Source: Pseudomonas sp. PH1b (GTDB lineage: Bacteria; Pseudomonadota; Gammaproteobacteria; Pseudomonadales; Pseudomonadaceae). From it: a stretch of 64,000 nucleotides of DNA. Numbering within the stretch: the first letter of the stretch is position 1; each line of letters opens with the position of its first letter. Positions 34,877-44,900 of this stretch are shown here, in pieces. The translations under genes and the position numbers were made by a program. The stretch covers positions 1 through 64,000 of the forward strand of contig NZ_AYMU01000030.1 in the NCBI RefSeq assembly GCF_000633395.1, in the 5' to 3' direction. The notes beneath the pieces were generated by a model, which was not told where the DNA came from, ran no database searches, and saw nothing but the letters and a program-made list of their open reading frames with translations.

Positions 34877-36511
34877 TCAACTCTCCTTGCGCATGGAAGG
34901 TTTTCTGAAGGATCGATAGAAGATCAGCCGCCCGACCTCTGAAGGCACCTGCATCAGGCCCCACCAGAGCGCCTTGAGTTTTCTCAGGGTGGTCAGTTGA
35001 TAGACACGAGCGTGAGGATTAGCAAAATCAAAAATAGGCGGAACAAAGCTGGCATTGGCAAGCGCCGAGAAAATGCTGCTTGCAGCTTGCGCAGCCGAGA
35101 CCTTGGCGCTTTTGACGTCATCACAAAGGCCCAGCGTAGTGTTGAGAATATCCTTGTACCCTTGATACAGAGGCATCCAGAAACCGTCCTCGGCGAGGCG
35201 GTCGATGTCATCGAACACTCGCGGGTCCAAGGCCTTGGCAAAGGCATCGTTGATCTTGCGCGCAGTGATGGTGGCGGCAATCGACTGCAGCAACCACACG
35301 CGGGCGAAGGCATTCCACAGCTCGGGGTCACGGAACGCGACATGGGCCGCCGCCGCGATCCGGTCGCTCAAAGCGATGATGCTGTCCTGGGTCATGACAA
35401 AGTCGTTCAACGCCGGGCTGCGGTAGTCACCGCTGTGCGCCGCCTCGATCAAGCGGTGCGCCAGGGCCAGGACCAGTTCCGCGCCATTGGAAAGCTTGCG
35501 CGAGAACAACAGGTCGTTGCTCGCGGCGCCCTGATCGAACATCAGGCAGCGACGTTCGAGTGCCGTGCGATAGACCTCACGTTCAGGCTCGCGCACTGCC
35601 CACTCGCGCACCCGCCTGGCGCCGGACAAGTGCTTGCCCAGGCCGGGGTATTGCTCGATCAGTCCAGCCAGGACCTGGTCGCCGTCGGTACTCTGGCAGG
35701 CCTCCTCGCGCAGCGACACCAGCACGCTGACCAAAGGATTGCGCGAGTGCTGATGGTTGTTGAACCCAATGACGCCGATCCAGCCTCCATCGAACACATG
35801 GTGCAGGGTGCCGCCATGCCACTGGCCGGGAAAATCCCCGTGGGCGCACTCATCGAATGGCACCACTCCGAGCATGTGGGTGGAAAACTCCAGGGTGCGG
35901 GTCTGCAGCGTCGCGGGCCGGCAATCCAGCCCCGCCTGACCAGCGATTCGATGCCCGGCCGGGCTGCCGTCGACCATGAACCGGGCACTGACCCACGGCC
36001 CCTGGGCCGTCGCCACCTTGATCCCATCGACTTCGAGCACGACTTCCGGGCTGTCGTCGATCTCCACCAGCTGTGCGCCATAGCGCACCGCCGCGGCCAG
36101 CAGATAGGCGTCGATATCAGGCCGGAACAAATGGTTCTCGCCGTGCTCGGAAGGCACGTTGAACTGCAGCGCCTGCCCCAGGTCGACGGCCTGGCCAGGC
36201 CGGTGATAGATGAAGCCGAGGTTCTTCTTGACCCCTGAAGACGGCATCACCTTCTGCTGGATATCGCGGGTGCGGGCAATATCCTTGATTTCCGGCACGC
36301 CATAGCGGTCGGCGATCAGCTCGAAGATCATCGAGGTATAGGGAATGGTCGCTTCGCCGGTCAGGTCCGGCGGCAGGTGGCGGTTGCGCAACAGGCCAAC
36401 CCGTACATTGTTCCTGGCCAGGCAAGCTGCGAGCATGAGTACGCTCAGGCTGTTGCCCGCCAAGAGAATATCGTAATGGTTTGGCGCCTGGCCAAACGGC
36501 TGGTCATTCAT
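34877..36511 (-). CDS. pltD: Halogenase-like protein PltD lacking key halogenase motifs
   Basis: 544 aa from the ATG at 36511 (GAGGTGAAT before it). It aligns with flavin-dependent halogenases, most closely with PltM in this same window (shared GEAT block; SSGVKKNLGF against SSACGIKLGF; TLHHVFDGGW against TLHHIFEEGW). The FAD GxGxxG is GNSLSV here (about 19-24) and WxWxIP is WIGVIG (about 244-249). It is therefore not expected to halogenate in the usual way, although known plt loci need it for pyoluteorin. Likely a repurposed paralogue acting on the polyketide part. Confidence 0.9.
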   Translation of the reverse strand: MNDQPFGQAPNHYDILLAGNSLSVLMLAACLARNNVRVGLLRNRHLPPDLTGEATIPYTSMIFELIADRYGVPEIKDIARTRDIQQKVMPSSGVKKNLGFIYHRPGQAVDLGQALQFNVPSEHGENHLFRPDIDAYLLAAAVRYGAQLVEIDDSPEVVLEVDGIKVATAQGPWVSARFMVDGSPAGHRIAGQAGLDCRPATLQTRTLEFSTHMLGVVPFDECAHGDFPGQWHGGTLHHVFDGGWIGVIGFNNHQHSRNPLVSVLVSLREEACQSTDGDQVLAGLIEQYPGLGKHLSGARRVREWAVREPEREVYRTALERRCLMFDQGAASNDLLFSRKLSNGAELVLALAHRLIEAAHSGDYRSPALNDFVMTQDSIIALSDRIAAAAHVAFRDPELWNAFARVWLLQSIAATITARKINDAFAKALDPRVFDDIDRLAEDGFWMPLYQGYKDILNTTLGLCDDVKSAKVSAAQAASSIFSALANASFVPPIFDFANPHARVYQLTTLRKLKALWWGLMQVPSEVGRLIFYRSFRKPSMRKES

Positions 36512-36561
36512 ATTCACCTCAATCACAGATCATTGCTCAGGGTTGCACTCACCGCAGGCCG

Positions 36562-39500
36562 TCAGGCCTCGACCAGGCAGCCCTGTTCCTTTATCGAGCG
36601 GGCCAGGAAGTCCGGCCACATCAGGCCCGGGCACTCGAGAAACTCTCGGGCCTTGATCTCCAGCTTCAGGTCTCGACGACAGCGCGCGACCATGTCCATC
36701 ACCAGCAACGAGTCCAGGCCGAAGTCCATCAGGCTGCCGCCATCCTCGAGCTTGGCCCGGACCTGCTCGGTCTTGACCCCGAGCAACTGCGCGTACTGCT
36801 CCCAGACGTAGTCATCGAGCAGTGCCAGGGCGCCGGCGTCATCCACCCCCTCCAGTTGCTGCAGAATGTCGGCGTGCATGCTCTCCCCAGGTCGGCAGAC
36901 GGCAACCTGGGCGCGGATGTACTGCAGCAGAGGTTGCGGCCCGCGGGATTCGAGCAGTGGCTTGAAGCGGTTCCAGTCGACTCCGGACACCACCATCTGG
37001 GGCAGGTCGCTGGCGAGGATCCGCGACAGCAGGCCGATGTTCTGCGCCGGCGCGATCTGCTTCAGTCCGACGCTGGTCAGGAAATTCAGCACTTGCTCGT
37101 CGAACAGGTGGCTGCTTGCGGCCCAGAGCCCCCAGTCGATCACCAGGGCACTCAAGCCCATGGCCCGGCGATGCCACGCCAGGCTGTCGAGGAACTGGTT
37201 GGCGCCGGCGTAGCTGGCCACGTGCTGCGATCCCCAGACGCTGGCGATGCTCGAGCACATGACGAAGAAATCCAGCTCCAGTCCCTGGGACAGCTCGTGC
37301 AACAGCCAGGCACCTTCGACCTTGGGCCCCATGACCTGATCGAAGCTGGTGCTGTCGATGTCCTGCAGATCCTGCGGGATGGAGATCCCCGCCCCATGGA
37401 AAATCCCCTTCAGCCCTGCTCCCGACGATGCCAGCACGGCGAACACCCGGAGCATGTCCTGGCGTGAAGTGATATCTGCCTGTATGTAGTGCACCCGCGA
37501 TGCCGCCGGACCAAAGCGGTCCAGGCCCGCCGCGACCTGCTCAAGGGGACGCCGGCCGGTGATGACCACCCTGGCAGCGCCTTGGTCCAGCAGCCATTGG
37601 CCCATGGCCAGGCCAATGCCGCCCATCCCGCCGGTGATCAGGTAGCTGCCCTGTGCACAGGGTGCATAGGCCTGTGCCGGCAACTGCGCGGCGCTGAAGT
37701 GGTTCAGACGCTGCACGTAGCGTTTGCCCGGGCGCAGGCAGATCTTGTCCTCGCCGTCCGGGTCACTGACCTCTTCGGCCAGTGCCCGCGCCCATTCGGG
37801 GTCCCCGGGTGCCAGGTCGACCAGTGCTCGCCAGTGCTCGGGATGCTCCAGGGCCAGGGTCTTGCCCAGCCCCCACAAGGGGCCGGTCGCCACTTGCAGG
37901 GCCTGGCCGCGCTCCAGGCCAATCGCGTTCGCCCCCTGGGTAACCAGCCACAACCTGCCGCCGCGCTGACCCAGAGCGATCAGCGCCTTGAACAGCTCCA
38001 GCAGCGGGTGGTACAGCGTTGCCAGCAGGCTCGACAGGCTGTCCTGGGTGGTCTCGCCGGCATCCTCGATGTGCGTGCCGTCGAGCACGATGATCTCGGC
38101 TGCCAACGCCTGCGCGTCATCGGTGAGTGGCAGGTTCGGGTCCTGGGCCAGCGCGACCCGGGCAGCATCGAGCAGTACCTGCAGGCTGGTGATCCGCGTC
38201 CGGTGGCCGGCACGCTGCAGGTGCTCAGCCAGGGGCCGGGCAGCCTCCGGCGAATCGCTGACCAGAGTGAACAGCCGATCCTGTGGCGGCACCTCGGTAC
38301 GCTGGCGCGGGCGCTCGAGCCAGTCGAGGCTGTAGAGCACATCCGGCTGGTAAACCGAGCCACGCAGTTGATCGTCACTGAGGGTTGCAGCAAACGTCAC
38401 CCCTTCCAGGCTCCCCACGCACTGGCCATCGGCGTCGTACAGCACGCAGTCGAACTGCTGCGGATGCGCGGCACTGGCGGCAATGACCAGGCTCTGCGCG
38501 CGGTGCGTGGCGCAGCGGTTGGCGACCCAGCGGCGGATGCCAGTGATCGATCCTGGCGCATCGCCGGGCACCGCCTGCCCCAGGTACTCGAGGATCTGCC
38601 CATGGCGGTTGCCGCAGGGGTCGGCGTCTGCGGGCAACTGCAGGTGGTAGACGAAACCTGCATCCTGGGTGGCCGCATGGCCCGGGGCCGACAGCGGCTC
38701 ATCGGCGGTCGCGGGCATCGCCTGCAGGGTCAGCGACAACACCGGCTGCCAGGCGGCGCCGGCGGCTTTTGCCCCATCGCTCAAGGCAGAGCAGCAGACT
38801 TCCCAGGCCGATGCAGACAACGGCTTGAGCTCAGTGAACAGGTGCAGCTGATCGTCGGGATGAAGCACCAAGCCATGGGTGATGCTCGCAAGGCTCACTG
38901 CGTAGGTGTCCAACTGCAACTGCGCGGCGATCTCATCGGTCAGGGTCGCCAGCAGCCGGGCCGGGCGCAGCAGCGCCAAATCGTTGAGGATCTCGCCGCC
39001 CAGGCGTTGCAACAGCGCACTGTCCAGGGTTGATTCGAATGCCGGGGTGGGGGCGTTGACCCGGTGCCCGAGCAACAGCCCAGCCTCCCCCGACATGCCG
39101 TGAGCCTGCTGCGCGGCGCCGCTGCCGGCAGTCTCAAACCAGTAGCGCTGGCGCTGGAACGCGTAGCTGGGCAAAGGTTGGCGCAAGGCCCCGTCATGCT
39201 CATGCAGCCGGGCCCAGTCAAGGTTCTGGCCGCCAACGTAAAGCTGCGCGGCGGCCAGTCGCAGGTCCCTGGGTGGATCGCCGGCACGGCGCAGGCTGGC
39301 GAGGGCAATCCCATCGGCCGTCCCTTCGTGGCGCCCGATCAACGGCGTCAGGATCGCGTCGGGGGCTACTTCGAGGAAAGTCTTCACCCCCAGTTCTTCG
39401 AGCAAGGCAACGACCCCGTCGCTGAACCTCACGGTCTGCCGGGTATGCCGGCACCAGTAGTCCGGCGAGCGCAGGCTGGCAAGCGTGTGCGCCCGGCCGC

Positions 39501-41892
39501 TGACACCGGAGATGACCGGCAGGCGCGGCTCGCTGAAGGCAACCTGCGCCACCACCTGCCGGAAGGATTCGAGCATCGGCTCGGTGGCCGCCGTGTGGAA
39601 CCCATGGGACACCGCCAGCCTGCGGACCTTGTGGCCACTGGCGAGCAGCTGTTCGGCCAGCGCCTGGACCTGCGCCAACGGACCGGCCATCACCACATCC
39701 TGTGGGCTGTTGATCGCGGCCAGCTCGATGGCGGTGCCTGGCAGGTCCTGGAGCACGGCGTTGAATGACGCCTCGCTCATCCCCAGTGCGTACATGGCCC
39801 CGCCCGCCGTCATCAGTTCCTGCGCCAGGCGCCCCCGTGCCTCCACCATGCGCAGTGCATCACTCAGGGAAATCGCCCCTGCCACGCAGATGGCGCTGAT
39901 TTCACCGAAACTGTGCCCCAACAACGCATCGGGAATGATCCCCCAGTGCATCCAGAGACGGGCCAATGCATATTCGACGGCGAATATCGCCGGCTGGGCG
40001 TACCGGGTCTGCTCCAGGTAACGGTCACTGTCGGCCCCGGCGTCCAGGACCAGGGTCAGCAGATCGACCTCCATCATCGGGCTCAACAGGGCCCGGCATT
40101 CATCGATCTGCGCCTTGAAGAATGGCTCGCTGTCATACAGCGCCTGAGCCATCGCCCGATACTGGCAGCCCTGCCCCGGAAACAGCATCGCCAACGGCGC
40201 CGCGGCGCCCTGGCAGCGGCCGTCGAACACATGCCCCACGAGTTTGCGCGAGGCGTAGGCCGCCAACTGCTGGCGCAACCCCTCCGGGCTGTCGGCAACG
40301 GCGGCGAAGCGATGGCCAAAATGCGCCCGCCCAAGGTTCGCCGTGTAGCACAGGTCCTTGAGTTCGAGCGAACTGTTGTCGGCGATGAAGCGCTCATAGC
40401 GCCCGGCGATCTGGCGCCGCGGCGTCTCACCCTTGGCCGAGATGGTGAGCAGTTGCCAGGGGTTCTGGCGCCCCAGGGCGCGTTCCCTGAGCGGTGGCTC
40501 GCCCACCACCACATGGGCGTTGGTGCCGGTAACGCCAAAGGAACTGACACCAGCGTGCCGGGCTGTTGCCTGGCGCGGCCAGGCCGTCGGCTGGGTAACG
40601 ACTTTCAGGGCCAGGCGGTCCCACTCGACTCGCGGATTCGGCGTATTGAAGTGGACCTGCGGGACCAGCGTTTCCTGTTGCAGGCACAGCAGCACCTTGG
40701 CCAGCCCGGTCACCCCGGCGACAGGCTCCAGGTGCCCCATGTTGGCCTTGATCGATCCCACCAGCAGGGGCGACTCGGCTGGACGCTGCGGCCCCAGCAC
40801 CGCATGCAGGGCATGCAGTTCGATCGGATCGCCCAGTGCCGTGCCGGTGCCGTGGGCCTCGACATAATCCACCTCGCGGCCCTGGATCCCGGCCTGAGCC
40901 AGCGCCAGCCTGATGACGTCCTCCTGGGCATGGATATTGGGCACGGTAATGCCGCTGCTGGCACCGTCGTTGTTCACCGCGCTGCCCTCGATCACGGCCA
41001 TGACCGGGTCCTGGTCGCGCACGGCATCGCTGAGGCGCTTGAGGGCCAGGATCACGCAGCCTTCAGCCCGTCCGTAACCGTCAGCCGCGGCATCGAACGT
41101 CTTGCAGCGTCCATCGGGCGCGACTGCCCGCAGCTTGCTCACCAGGATGAATCCGTAGGGCGAGAGGATCAGGTTGACCCCGCCGGCCAGTGCCACCTCG
41201 CTCTCGTGGTTGCGCAGGCTGGTGCAGGCCTGATGCAAGGCCACCAGCGAGGATGAACAGGAGGTGTCGAGGACCACGGCCGGCCCCCTGGAACCCAGGG
41301 TGTAGGCAATGCGTCCGGCGACGAAACTGGTTTCGCCATAGAACTGATAGGCGTTGACGTCCTCGATCGGGCCCAACTGCTGGCGCAGGCGCACATAGTC
41401 ATTGGTACTGACCCCCATGAACACGCCCAGCTTCTTGCCGTGCAGGCTGTCGGGGGCGATGGCGGCGTTCTCCAGGGCTTCCCAGGCAACCTCCAGGGCC
41501 AGCCGCTGTTGCGGGTCCATTCCTTGGGCTTCCTTTGGCGAGATGCCGAAAAAGCCCGGGTCGAACTGGTCGACCCCATCAATGAAGCCGCCACGCATGA
41601 CGTAGGCCTTGCCCGGGGCCTGCGGGTCCGGGTCGTAGTAGTCGGTTCCGTACAAACGATCGCTGGGCATGTCGCCCACGGCATCGGTTGCGTTCTTCAG
41701 CAGGTTCCACAAGCGCCGGGGGGTGTCGGCGCTGCCCGGCAGCCGACACCCCAGGCCGACCACGGCGATGGGTTCGCTGGAGGCCGGGGTTTTGCCGGCC
41801 ACCTTTTCCTTGAGCGCACGAATGGTGGTGATGGCTTGGGCAAGGCTCTCCTGCAGCTGTTCCTTGCTTACGTCGCGGGTCTCGTTATCCAT
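36562..41892 (-). CDS. pltC: Type I polyketide synthase PltC
   Basis: 1776 aa from the ATG at 41892 (GAGGC upstream). Ketosynthase about 38-460: C212 in LDTSCSSSL, H347 in VEAHGTGT, H387. Acyltransferase about 560-860: GHSFG near 660 and a malonyl-type HGFH. A dehydratase-like fold follows, without the HxxxGxxxxP motif. The ketoreductase at about 1190-1600 has LITGGMGGIGLA and SYAGANQFLD, so it looks active. The carrier domain has S1728 in DFGLDSL. There is no thioesterase domain. It extends the chain made on PltB toward the resorcinol ring. Gaps of about 50 bases flank it. Confidence 0.93.
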   Translation of the reverse strand: MDNETRDVSKEQLQESLAQAITTIRALKEKVAGKTPASSEPIAVVGLGCRLPGSADTPRRLWNLLKNATDAVGDMPSDRLYGTDYYDPDPQAPGKAYVMRGGFIDGVDQFDPGFFGISPKEAQGMDPQQRLALEVAWEALENAAIAPDSLHGKKLGVFMGVSTNDYVRLRQQLGPIEDVNAYQFYGETSFVAGRIAYTLGSRGPAVVLDTSCSSSLVALHQACTSLRNHESEVALAGGVNLILSPYGFILVSKLRAVAPDGRCKTFDAAADGYGRAEGCVILALKRLSDAVRDQDPVMAVIEGSAVNNDGASSGITVPNIHAQEDVIRLALAQAGIQGREVDYVEAHGTGTALGDPIELHALHAVLGPQRPAESPLLVGSIKANMGHLEPVAGVTGLAKVLLCLQQETLVPQVHFNTPNPRVEWDRLALKVVTQPTAWPRQATARHAGVSSFGVTGTNAHVVVGEPPLRERALGRQNPWQLLTISAKGETPRRQIAGRYERFIADNSSLELKDLCYTANLGRAHFGHRFAAVADSPEGLRQQLAAYASRKLVGHVFDGRCQGAAAPLAMLFPGQGCQYRAMAQALYDSEPFFKAQIDECRALLSPMMEVDLLTLVLDAGADSDRYLEQTRYAQPAIFAVEYALARLWMHWGIIPDALLGHSFGEISAICVAGAISLSDALRMVEARGRLAQELMTAGGAMYALGMSEASFNAVLQDLPGTAIELAAINSPQDVVMAGPLAQVQALAEQLLASGHKVRRLAVSHGFHTAATEPMLESFRQVVAQVAFSEPRLPVISGVSGRAHTLASLRSPDYWCRHTRQTVRFSDGVVALLEELGVKTFLEVAPDAILTPLIGRHEGTADGIALASLRRAGDPPRDLRLAAAQLYVGGQNLDWARLHEHDGALRQPLPSYAFQRQRYWFETAGSGAAQQAHGMSGEAGLLLGHRVNAPTPAFESTLDSALLQRLGGEILNDLALLRPARLLATLTDEIAAQLQLDTYAVSLASITHGLVLHPDDQLHLFTELKPLSASAWEVCCSALSDGAKAAGAAWQPVLSLTLQAMPATADEPLSAPGHAATQDAGFVYHLQLPADADPCGNRHGQILEYLGQAVPGDAPGSITGIRRWVANRCATHRAQSLVIAASAAHPQQFDCVLYDADGQCVGSLEGVTFAATLSDDQLRGSVYQPDVLYSLDWLERPRQRTEVPPQDRLFTLVSDSPEAARPLAEHLQRAGHRTRITSLQVLLDAARVALAQDPNLPLTDDAQALAAEIIVLDGTHIEDAGETTQDSLSSLLATLYHPLLELFKALIALGQRGGRLWLVTQGANAIGLERGQALQVATGPLWGLGKTLALEHPEHWRALVDLAPGDPEWARALAEEVSDPDGEDKICLRPGKRYVQRLNHFSAAQLPAQAYAPCAQGSYLITGGMGGIGLAMGQWLLDQGAARVVITGRRPLEQVAAGLDRFGPAASRVHYIQADITSRQDMLRVFAVLASSGAGLKGIFHGAGISIPQDLQDIDSTSFDQVMGPKVEGAWLLHELSQGLELDFFVMCSSIASVWGSQHVASYAGANQFLDSLAWHRRAMGLSALVIDWGLWAASSHLFDEQVLNFLTSVGLKQIAPAQNIGLLSRILASDLPQMVVSGVDWNRFKPLLESRGPQPLLQYIRAQVAVCRPGESMHADILQQLEGVDDAGALALLDDYVWEQYAQLLGVKTEQVRAKLEDGGSLMDFGLDSLLVMDMVARCRRDLKLEIKAREFLECPGLMWPDFLARSIKEQGCLVEA

Positions 41893-41941
41893 AAAAAGCC
41901 TCGATCGATGATTCTCTGGCAGTGGTGATCCAGCCGCCGGG

Positions 41942-44900
41942 TCAGTAGTTGGCGATGTCCCGCAACTCGTCCTCGAGTGCGCCAATCAACTCGGCCCGTG
42001 ACAGTCCATTCAGGTCCTGGTGCTGCGATGCAGGTGTTGCCGATGCGGGCGCCGCCACCGGCTCAGGGGCGCCCGAGAGCCTGCCGATGAGGTAGTCCGT
42101 GACCTGCTCGATGGAGGTGTACTCGAAGCCGAACGTCGACGGCAGGTCGAGACCCAGCGCTCGGCCCAATCGAGAGCGAAGGTCCAGCGACATGACCGAG
42201 GACATGCCCATGTCGAAGAAGCCCTTCCTGGCATCGAGCGCCAGGCCATCGGCAAAACCGAATACCTGCCCGACGACTTCGCAGACCAGCGCCTGCATGG
42301 CCCGGCGCTGTTGCGTGGGCGGCAGGCCGGCGAGCTCGCGCAGGCGTTGCCCCTGATCCGCGTCCGGCGCGCCGAGGTGTTCGAACAACGGCCAGGGCAG
42401 GACGCTCCGGTACAGCCCCTTGAGTTGCTGCCAGTCGACATTGAGCAGGCCGCACGGGCCCTGGCCAGGCCCAAGCAAATCAGCCACGGCATGCACGATC
42501 TGCTCACGCACCAGGGGCTGCAGGCCACTGCTGTGCATCGCCGCCCGCGCTGCCGGGTCGTGCTCCAACTCCTGTTCGCTCTGGGTGATGTGCAGCATCT
42601 GGCAATTCAAGCCCCGGCGCTGACGCTGGGCACACAGCCAGGCGCCATAGGCATCGGCAATCGCACAGGAAGCAAAACCGGCGCCGCCCAACAGGGAGGA
42701 GACACTGCCCAGGATCAGGAAAAAAGCCTGGGGGCTGTCGATGAAAGAGTCGACCCATTGCAAGACTTCAAGCTGCCGGGCCATCTCCTGCAGCCGGGCG
42801 CTGAACGCTTGCTCCTTGAGCGCGAGCGTCCGCCAGTCATGCCCCAGGTGGACAAAACCGGCGATGCCGTCTTGCGCCTGCAACGCTGCGAGCGCGCGCT
42901 CCAGCGCTTGCCGGTCGACGGTTGCCTGGGTGCTGACCAGCAAGGGGGGCGATTCAGCCAGCTGCAGTTGCTCGGGCGCTTCACAGAGCAGCAGCACGCG
43001 CTGTACGCCGCGCTGTGCCAGGGCAGCCAGTACCGGCTCCGGGTCACTCCCGGGGCTGGCATGAACCAGCACCGTGCCGTGCAAGGCAGGAGGCTCCAGG
43101 AAACGAGCGCCACTGGCTTGGTCCTCGAACAGGTATTGCACCTGGACCCGTGCACCGTGGATCGCAAAGTGATCATGGCTGGGCTGCCCATGCAGCAACT
43201 GGCACAGGCTGGCATAGCTTCTTCTGTCGCTGCTCGCAAGAGTGACCCGCCCGCCCCACCAGGCCGGATGTTCCAGGGCGAACATCGGTGCCGCGCCCTG
43301 CCAGGTCGCCAGGGCTGCCGCCGCCGCGGGGCCTGCGCTATCGCTGGCGTGGAGGGCGAACCAGATCGGCTTGGCCTGCGCCCCGGCACCGGCGACCGCG
43401 ACGGCCAGCGCTTGCACCTGCCCGGAAGCAGCCGCGAAGGCTTGGCCGATACTGCCACCCTCCGCCGCAGCAGCCCCCTCGACACCGGCCACGATCAGCC
43501 CCAGGCAGGTGCTGTCTGCCGTTGCGCGACGCAGCGCCTGCATCAGATCCCGGGCCAGCGACGGTTGCCCGTGCTGCAGTTCGCTGACCTCGACCGCAAA
43601 GCCCTGGGCTGCGAACGCTGCGGCAAGCGGTTGCACCGCATCGCGGTGCCAGGCCAGTACCCTCCAGTGCCCCTGACGCCGGACGGTGGTTGTATCCATC
43701 AGCGGGTAGTCCCGCCATTGCTGACGAATCATCGGCCTGTCCGCCACGGCCTCGGCGCAATCGGCCCCGTACAACGAACCGGGAGAGGCAAACTGCGGCC
43801 CCTCGAACAACGCCACCTGGCACCCCTCTGCATCAAGGACCTGCAGATGATCGGGCCTGCCGGTGGCGCCTGCGGACAGCCGGACCCGCACCAGCGTCGG
43901 CAGGTCGGTCAGCACCTGGGCACGAGCCAAACCCAGCAGGGCTGCGGCGTGAGCCCCTTCAAACAGGTCGACCATGCTTTGCAGCAACTCGGCTTGGCGC
44001 CCGCTGGCCGTCAGCTCGGGGGCAAAACGGTACCAGGCCTGCTGCCGGCCCCCGGGCGCACACTCGGACAACGCAGCCAGGCAGGCCGCCGAAGCCTGCT
44101 GCGGAGCTTCCTCCTGCATCGGCGCATCGGCGCAGGTTTCCCCGACCGGCTGAGCCTCACAGTCGACCAGTGTGCCGCGCAGGCAGACAAGGCGGTTCTG
44201 CGCCTGGGCGCCTTGCAGGGCCAGTTCGAACCTGGCAGTTCGCTCCTCGGTGAGGCTGATGGTCAAGTGCGTAATGATGCTCCCCTCGCCCTGCAACAGC
44301 ACCGGGGTAATCTCCAGCTCGCGAACCTGCTGCACCCCGCGAGGCGTTTGCTGCGCAGCCTGGAGCACCGCGTCCAGCAGCAGATGCACCTTCACCTTGC
44401 GCCCCTGGCTGCCCAGCGTGTCGCAGTACTCGGCCTGGGGTTGCAGCACGCCCGACCAGTACCAGAGGCTGTCGGCGGGTTGCGCCTGAAATTGCAGACA
44501 GGGAGAGTTGGACCCTGCCGATGCGTGGGGCATCGGCGGTGCCGATAGGTTGGCGTCGATCCAGTAATCGTTGAGCTGCCACGGATAGCTGGGCAGTTCG
44601 ATTGCCGGGCAGTCATCCGGCAGGCGCCCAGGGCCGGGCTGCTGGTCACCCCGGGAGAACGCCTCGGCCAAAGCTGGCCAGGCACTCCCAGGCTCAGGAA
44701 CAAGACCCGACTCAAGCGTTGTGCCGGCAAGCCAGGCCTGCAACGCCTGGCTCAGTTCGCGGCAATCCTGTCCCTGCACGACCAGGCGCTCCTTGAACGC
44801 CGTACGCCGCACCAAGGCGTTGTAACAGACGGTCCGCGCAGCCTGTTCAGTGGCGGCCAGGAACGCTACATAGCGGGCGGCCAGTGCCGACAAGGCGGCC

